Positions 59,548-64,000 of a stretch of DNA of 64,000 nucleotides are shown here, piece by piece (position 1 is the first letter of the stretch; every line of letters begins with the position of its first letter). The stretch is from Desulfosporosinus metallidurans (GTDB taxonomy: Bacteria; Bacillota; Desulfitobacteriia; Desulfitobacteriales; Desulfitobacteriaceae). The DNA lies in assembly GCF_001936615.1 (NCBI RefSeq), contig NZ_MLBF01000003.1, positions 62,001 through 126,000 of the forward strand, written 5' to 3'. Both the position numbers and the translations under genes were made by a program. The notes below the pieces were generated by a model. That model made no database searches. It was given only the letters and a program-made list of their open reading frames with translations, and was not told the origin of the DNA.

Positions 59548-60015
59548 CTATAAAATGACTTTGCGCAAGATGGTAACAAGCTTTGCCTGTCCCTCCGACT
59601 CGACCGGATCTACCATCCACAGACATAGATAAGAAAGCTTCCGGCTCCTCCATTCCTGAACAAAGGGATCCATTTGTTCCTTAGAAATGTATAAATGCGT
59701 TGAATCTTGAGAGGGCACTAAGCTGACGACCACGCCACGTTGCTCCATTTCATCCATGGCTTGAAACGCACGATCGAGCAAGTCATCGCTCCCGGTCATC
59801 AGAACATCCCCAGGACGAAAATTATGGCTCGCTTCAGCAAACCCAACACTAAAGATTCTTAGGTCCTTTTCATCCGATTTCCAATTATCGATGGAAGGCA
59901 AGAGTTGAACTTCTTTTCCCCCTACTTTCCCAATGTAAATCTGATTCTCATCCTGATGCAATCCAAGGCCTTGAATGAGAAAGTCAGGAGATATCTCGCT
60001 AATAATTCTATTCAT
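59548..60015 (-). CDS. Protein of unknown function between divIVA and ileS
   Basis: 155 residues. I do not recognise a family. It is soluble, with an acidic middle (NWKSDEKDLRIFSVGFAEAS), then a possible nucleotide- or ligand-binding fold with alternating strands and helices (LMTGSDDLLDRAFQAMDEM, then GVVVSLVP) and a C-terminal strand LAKLVTIL-like region. No cysteine pair, membrane segment or catalytic signature is evident. ATG at 60015 fits GAAGGA; a TTG at 60024 is closer. It shares direction and short spacing with divIVA and may work in division or wall growth, but this is guilt by association. Confidence 0.8.
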   Translation of the reverse strand: MNRIISEISPDFLIQGLGLHQDENQIYIGKVGGKEVQLLPSIDNWKSDEKDLRIFSVGFAEASHNFRPGDVLMTGSDDLLDRAFQAMDEMEQRGVVVSLVPSQDSTHLYISKEQMDPFVQEWRSRKLSYLCLWMVDPVESEGQAKLVTILRKVIL

Positions 60016-60103
60016 TGATGACAATCCTTCTCCTTCAAAGTTCTCTGCAGATCATTTTACCACGAAACTGAACTGATTCGCAACATCTGGGCACTCTAGC
60101 CCG

Positions 60104-60565
60104 TCATGCTATGCCTTCATTTCGCTCCTGCAAATTTGCTAAATCTAAGTGTGCAAGTAGAAAAGACTTCAATTGAGTGCGTAGTAAATCGCGATTTCTA
60201 GAAAGTTCCTGAATTTCTTCTTGTATTTCTTCCCACTTTTTCTGAGCTTCAGACACCTTGCTCAACTTTTTCTGTTCTGCTTCCTTTAAGATGAGCTCCG
60301 CCTCATGATGCGCTGCCTTCGTAACCTCTTCTGCAGTTTGCTGAGCCAAAACCAGAGTCTGTTGCAAAGTGTTCTCTATTTGGCGGTAGTGGTTAATTTC
60401 AGCTTCTAACCCTTTGGTCTTCTCGCGCAATTCGAAATTCTCGCTATAAGCGGATTCAAATTCCTGACTTAGATTTTCGAGAAACTTCTCTACTTCCACG
60501 CACTGATAACCTCGCACCCCTTTGTGAAACGTTTTATTGCGAATATCAAGAGGCGTCATCTGCAT
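60104..60565 (-). CDS. divIVA: DivIVA-domain cell-division protein
   Basis: 153 residues. The N-terminal membrane-binding domain has TPLDIRNKTFHKGVRGYQCVEVEKFL; after it come coiled-coil heptads from about 35 to 125. The cysteine at residue 22 replaces the usual D or N. DivIVA gathers at curved membranes at division sites and poles and recruits partners. AGGAGG precedes the ATG. It is the fifth gene of the yggS-sepF-yggT-ylmH-divIVA run, which is conserved in Firmicutes after ftsZ. Confidence 0.94.
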   Translation of the reverse strand: MQMTPLDIRNKTFHKGVRGYQCVEVEKFLENLSQEFESAYSENFELREKTKGLEAEINHYRQIENTLQQTLVLAQQTAEEVTKAAHHEAELILKEAEQKKLSKVSEAQKKWEEIQEEIQELSRNRDLLRTQLKSFLLAHLDLANLQERNEGIA

Positions 60566-60576
60566 CTTATTCCCTC

Positions 60577-61374
60577 CTAATGCCTTTGTGACCTAAAAAG
60601 TACGATTTGCCAGGCTAACCGTTCCTTGCGGGTCTGGGAATGTTCCAAAAGCTTTACACGACCCTGCCCACGACAAGAAATAATGTCACCGGGCTGCACT
60701 TCTGTGTCCGTTTTGCTCACCACAAGGCCACTTCGTCTGACTTTACCTTGAATAATCCATTCCTGTGCAGAAGACCTTGAAACTCGAAAGGCATTGGCAA
60801 TTATGGTATCTAGACGTGAAGAATTAACCGTGATTCGACGCTCTTCACCTCGCTCAGCAAACAAGTCAAGTTTGTCTACATTAAGTGAAACCTCGATTTT
60901 TTCACGCCCGGCCTGTGTCCAATGATCTAATAAAAACGGGGTGATCTCTGCCGTAGTTGCGACATAATATCCATTTTGCCCCGCTTGAATATCCCCCAAG
61001 ACATCTCGTTTAAAGCCCAACCCAAGAAGGGAACCTAAAATCTGGCGATGCTCAAGTTGTGCCCGAGAATTTTTGGGGTGCACCTTAAGGATCGAAATGT
61101 CCGCATCTTTAGGATCTAATTGTTCTCCCCAAGGGGCTAAAATAATCCGCTCACGCTCTGCCTCTGGGAAACCTCCCTCGACCAGGTACACAAGATGTTC
61201 CTTGGAAAGTACGGTTTCTGCCCATTCCCGCATTGCTAAGCTCAAGAAAGGAGTCAGTTGCTTTGATTCTCTCATTAACACCGCATCGATTACATCTAAA
61301 AAATGGGCTGCTTCCACTCGCGCTTCTTTATCGCTCCAAAATCCGAGTACTCCGCGATCACTTCTATGTTTCAT
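60577..61374 (-). CDS. ylmH: YlmH-type S4-domain RNA-binding protein
   Basis: 265 residues. An N-terminal region of the YlmH type (HFLDVIDAVLM, ending near residue 160) precedes an S4 RNA-binding domain at about 180-245 with SSRLDTIIANAFRVSRSSAQEWI. YlmH binds stalled 50S-tRNA complexes and acts alongside RqcH, whose gene lies elsewhere in this window. It lies between yggT and divIVA and begins one base after the yggT stop codon. Confidence 0.92.
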   Translation of the reverse strand: MKHRSDRGVLGFWSDKEARVEAAHFLDVIDAVLMRESKQLTPFLSLAMREWAETVLSKEHLVYLVEGGFPEAERERIILAPWGEQLDPKDADISILKVHPKNSRAQLEHRQILGSLLGLGFKRDVLGDIQAGQNGYYVATTAEITPFLLDHWTQAGREKIEVSLNVDKLDLFAERGEERRITVNSSRLDTIIANAFRVSRSSAQEWIIQGKVRRSGLVVSKTDTEVQPGDIISCRGQGRVKLLEHSQTRKERLAWQIVLFRSQRH

Positions 61375-61375
61375 A

Positions 61376-61654
61376 TTAGAAAAAAGATCTCACAATCCAA
61401 GGTCTCACAATCCAAGACTGAATCAAGTTTAGAACGATAATTGCAATGATTGGAGAAAAATCCAACGCCATTGCCGCCCCACCAATTTGAAATCGTTGAA
61501 ACGGCTTAAGTAGGGGGTCTGTCACATCATAAAGTAGACTAATGAGTTGATTGGATCTCAAATGGGGTATGTAAGAAAGAAATGTTCGAATCACGATCGC
61601 AAAAATAAGGATCGTTATCACTTTATCTATAACTTGAGCAATTAGAGAAATCAC
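61376..61654 (-). CDS. yggT: YggT-family membrane protein (YlmG)
   Basis: 92 residues with two hydrophobic spans (about 3-25 and 62-85) flanking SYIPHLRSNQLISLLYDVTDPLLKPFQRF, the central family motif. YlmG-like proteins are linked to division and, in plastids, to nucleoid organisation; the biochemical role is not known. It lies 15 bases past sepF and directly before ylmH. Confidence 0.92.
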   Translation of the reverse strand: MISLIAQVIDKVITILIFAIVIRTFLSYIPHLRSNQLISLLYDVTDPLLKPFQRFQIGGAAMALDFSPIIAIIVLNLIQSWIVRPWIVRSFF

Positions 61655-61669
61655 GTTAAGAATCCCTCC

Positions 61670-62107
61670 CTATTTTGGCCAGAACAATCCCTTGTCTCTC
61701 AGTTCGTCGCGCATCTCACCCGAAATATCGACGTTATTTGGCACAAATAAGAAAATTCCATTCCCCACTTTTTGCATGTTACCGTTTAGAGCATACGTTG
61801 TTCCACTAATAAAATCAACAATGCGTTTGGCTAACATTTTTTCTGCGTTCTCTAGGTTAACAATTACTGGTCGACGAGATTTCAGCTGATCGGCAATATT
61901 TTGGGCTTCTTCAAAGGAATTCGGTTCCATCACGACGACACGCATTTGCTTTTGCGTGTGTATACTTACAACTTGGGCGCTTTTTCGGCTGTTGCGCACC
62001 TCTTCTTGTACATTCTTTTCTCTATCAGTTTCTTCGAAAATGTCTTCCTCTAGTTCCTCATCCGCAAATCCCATAATTCCAATCATCTTGTCAATTAATT
62101 TGGCCAT
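61670..62107 (-). CDS. sepF: SepF cell-division protein
   Basis: 145 residues. A short amphipathic N-terminus (MAKLIDKMIGIMGF) may bind the membrane; an acidic linker follows; the core domain (about 55-140) has VVVMEPNSFEEAQNIADQL and VDFISGTTYALNGNMQKVGNGIFLFVP. SepF polymerises into rings and ties FtsZ to the membrane in Gram-positives. It lies between yggS and yggT as expected. Confidence 0.95.
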   Translation of the reverse strand: MAKLIDKMIGIMGFADEELEEDIFEETDREKNVQEEVRNSRKSAQVVSIHTQKQMRVVVMEPNSFEEAQNIADQLKSRRPVIVNLENAEKMLAKRIVDFISGTTYALNGNMQKVGNGIFLFVPNNVDISGEMRDELRDKGLFWPK

Positions 62108-62134
62108 ATCTTCGTACCACTCCCTTTAATGTCA

Positions 62135-62833
62135 TTACCCACGCTCTCCAAAAACTTGATGTCCAACACGAACAAGGGTCGCCCCTTCTTCAATAGCCAG
62201 CTCGAAGTCTCGACTCATTCCCATCGAAAGATGGCGCAAATCAACTCCGGGCCACGTTTGAGTGAGCAACGTATCACGAAGGACACGAAGCTGCCGGAAG
62301 AATCCTTGGGTTTCCGTTGGGCTAGCCTCCAACGCCCCGATGGTCATAAACCCTTGAACCTGGACATGAGGATAATCCCCAACTGAATTCAAAAAGTCTG
62401 AAACTTCTTCTGGCATAAGCCCTGCTTTTGCAGGATCCCGAGCGATATTCACTTGGACAAGCGTCGTCCAAACCATACCACGCCGTTCGCCTTGCTCATT
62501 AAGGGTCTCCAATAACGAAAACCGATCGAGCGAATGAATCATTGAAATCTTTGGGTCTAAATACTTGACTTTGTTGGTCTGCACCCTTCCTATAAGATGC
62601 CATTCACAATCGTTGGGCAGAGAAGTAGCTTTCTCTAACCATTCTTGAACGCGATTTTCCGCAAAGGCTCGTTGTCCAGCCTGATAAGCCGCCTCCAAAG
62701 ACGAAATTGGTTGGGTCTTAGACACGGCCAATAATCGGACAGCACCCGGGTCTCTATTACTTCGTGCTACAGCCTGCTCTATCCGCTGACGAACCTCAAC
62801 TAAGCTTTGCTCAATGCTCACATCTGTCAACAT
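62135..62833 (-). CDS. yggS: YggS-family pyridoxal phosphate homeostasis protein (YlmE)
   Basis: 232 residues of the alanine-racemase-like barrel without the second domain. The PLP lysine is K39 in RLLAVSKTQPIS; HLIGRVQTNKVKYL near 88 and LSMGMSRDFELAIEEGATLVRVG near 200 are conserved. It buffers PLP supply; enzymes in this window that use PLP include DapL, SerC and GcvPB. AAGGGG precedes the ATG. It starts the division-gene run. Confidence 0.95.
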   Translation of the reverse strand: MLTDVSIEQSLVEVRQRIEQAVARSNRDPGAVRLLAVSKTQPISSLEAAYQAGQRAFAENRVQEWLEKATSLPNDCEWHLIGRVQTNKVKYLDPKISMIHSLDRFSLLETLNEQGERRGMVWTTLVQVNIARDPAKAGLMPEEVSDFLNSVGDYPHVQVQGFMTIGALEASPTETQGFFRQLRVLRDTLLTQTWPGVDLRHLSMGMSRDFELAIEEGATLVRVGHQVFGERG

Positions 62834-62897
62834 CAGAATATCCCCTTCGCAATGAATTCTACGCCATCTCGTCGTTTCCTGCTTCTGAAGTCAAAAC

Positions 62898-63836
62898 CTA
62901 GATATTTTTTACATTGGCAACTAACCCTTCTAGTCCGTTACGAGGGGTTGTCACAACGGGAATACCACTCGGCAAATTCTCAATGCAGGCTTGGTTGTCA
63001 TCTTGATCAAGGACTTTCACCTTCTTAAAATGCACAACCCCCTCACCCCAAAGAAAGATGCCAAGTTCCTCTCCTTGCGTCCACAAAGCACTTTTGGGAA
63101 CGAGAACCCCGCTGGTTGGGGGAAGATAGATCCAGGTCACATCTTGATGTCTTTTGGCCGTTGACCCGTCCACATAATGTGGAAACTGGACGATAACTCC
63201 CTTAGGCTTATCTGATTTGCGCAGAATTTTTGCATTGACCGTTTGAGTTCCCGCCGTTAGTCTTAGGGACTTTCCGACAGTGAGCCCATCAATACTCGGC
63301 AGTTCAATGAATGCTTGGGTCGGAAGGAGGTTATTCACCATGATGCCTACAACTTCTCCCGCTTGTACCGTTGCTCCCGCAGTTCTCACGTTGGACGTCA
63401 GAGCCAATAATTTATTCAAATCCATCGAACTGAGGTTTTCGCTGGTTATAACTGATTCCAAGCCATCACTTTGGCGAAAAAAGAGCCCCCCCATCCCTGC
63501 TTGAATCGATTGATTCGCAGCCTGCACCTGTTGTGTTCCAGGCGCTGCGCCATCTGGTTTGACATTTGCCACAGGCTCACCCCGCCGAAAGCGTTGTCCA
63601 TCAACACCAATAAATTGAATCTTTCCCGAGATTGGAGAAAGTATTGGTAATTCCTGATTGGCAAAAATTGCCACAACTTTACGTTCATGAGTAATCGTTC
63701 CTGTTTGGGCCACCGCAAATTTTATAGCCCCCTCGCTGAAATAAGAGCGATAGGACCACAGGATTCCACCAATGAGCACTATGAATAGACTACCCCAAAA
63801 CAATCCATGGATTAGTTTTCTCCGTTTCCCCTCCAT
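62898..63836 (-). CDS. HlyD-like membrane-anchored protein
   Basis: 312 residues. One membrane anchor at about 10-30 is followed by a lipoyl-like/barrel-sandwich hybrid domain (ILSPISGKIQFIGVDGQRFRRGEPVANVKPDG near 65-95), a helical insert, a second barrel half near 165 and a C-terminal domain with VPKSALW. The pattern is that of membrane-fusion proteins (HlyD family). No ABC exporter genes are beside it. In Clostridia such a gene often precedes yggS. Role unknown, possibly envelope assembly. AAGGAGG precedes the ATG. Confidence 0.82.
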   Translation of the reverse strand: MEGKRRKLIHGLFWGSLFIVLIGGILWSYRSYFSEGAIKFAVAQTGTITHERKVVAIFANQELPILSPISGKIQFIGVDGQRFRRGEPVANVKPDGAAPGTQQVQAANQSIQAGMGGLFFRQSDGLESVITSENLSSMDLNKLLALTSNVRTAGATVQAGEVVGIMVNNLLPTQAFIELPSIDGLTVGKSLRLTAGTQTVNAKILRKSDKPKGVIVQFPHYVDGSTAKRHQDVTWIYLPPTSGVLVPKSALWTQGEELGIFLWGEGVVHFKKVKVLDQDDNQACIENLPSGIPVVTTPRNGLEGLVANVKNI

Positions 63837-63853
63837 TACACCCTCCTTGGTGA

Positions 63854-64000
63854 TTAAGCTCGTGGTAAATCACACGTGAAGACGGTTCCAACTCCCATCT
63901 GAGAAGTAACGTTAATTTCACCGCCAATGCCTTCCACGATGTGTTTCACAATACTTAGTCCTAGCCCCGTTCCCCCTTGTTCACGCGATCGAGCCTTGTC
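63854..64000 (-). CDS. Histidine kinase, C-terminal end (cut by window edge)
   Basis: The last 48 residues of a two-component sensor kinase, ending in a TAA at 63854. The ATPase G2 box [20 protein letters not shown] with the following strand ([16 protein letters not shown]) matches the HATPase_c domain of PhoR/ResE-type kinases. It ends 17 bases before the HlyD-like gene. The sensing part is outside the window. Confidence 0.88.
   Translation of the reverse strand, partial: DKARSREQGGTGLGLSIVKHIVEGIGGEINVTSQMGVGTVFTCDLPRA

Overview
The window looks like a chromosomal core region of a Gram-positive, endospore-type Clostridia, most like Peptococcaceae such as Desulfosporosinus or Desulfitobacterium. 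This is an inference from gene order and gene content (remA-gmk-rpoZ-coaBC-metK run, DapL-type lysine pathway, sepF/ylm/divIVA cluster, PyrR attenuation, T-boxes); I could not run a search. Almost all genes lie on the minus strand, suggesting that this is the leading strand. The plus-strand exceptions are uraA, rqcH, serC and serA. I see no rRNA, tRNA, CRISPR array, phage or transposase gene.

Layout from left to right. 1-5 kb: a cell-wall and signalling cluster (fhaA, fhaB-like, PP2C phosphatase, FtsW/RodA, penicillin-binding protein, PrkC-type kinase cut by the window edge) in the order known from actinobacteria. 4.9-12 kb: rlmN, rsmB, a zinc membrane protease, fmt, def and priA. 12-13.6 kb: a uracil permease behind a PyrR-type attenuator. 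13.9-20.3 kb: an ACT/PaaK-like pair, metK, coaBC, rpoZ, gmk, remA, yicC. 20.5-27.5 kb: dapL, dapF, a calcium-type P-ATPase and rqcH. 27.5-30.3 kb: serC-serA under a serine T-box that carries two antiterminator/terminator units in series. 30.4-32.8 kb: a DMT-family exporter and an alkaline-phosphatase-fold enzyme. 33.2-44 kb: the complete pyr operon, pyrR-pyrB-pyrC-carA-carB-pyrK-pyrD-pyrF-pyrE, with PyrR-binding attenuators before pyrR and before pyrB. 44-48.7 kb: rluD, lspA, a DksA/TraR zinc-finger protein, a DUF5665 protein, pduL and comB.

48.8-56.3 kb is the most interesting part. A tandem glycine riboswitch precedes gcvT-gcvH-gcvPA-gcvPB. These are followed by two different radical-SAM genes and a LipM-type octanoyltransferase, overlapping one another by ATGA. 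I read these three as a complete route for making lipoyl-GcvH: LipM attaches octanoate and a two-protein LipS1/LipS2-type lipoyl synthase inserts the sulfurs, with no LipA-type gene in the window. 56.4-64 kb: ileS behind an isoleucine T-box, an unrecognised 155-residue gene, divIVA, ylmH, yggT, sepF, yggS, an HlyD-like protein and the C-terminus of a histidine kinase.

Several short intergenic repeats recur in the window: a three-copy element at about 17.0, 47.0 and 47.8 kb, a two-copy element at 13.8 and 45.8 kb, and a degenerate CGA-rich motif found directly after several stop codons.
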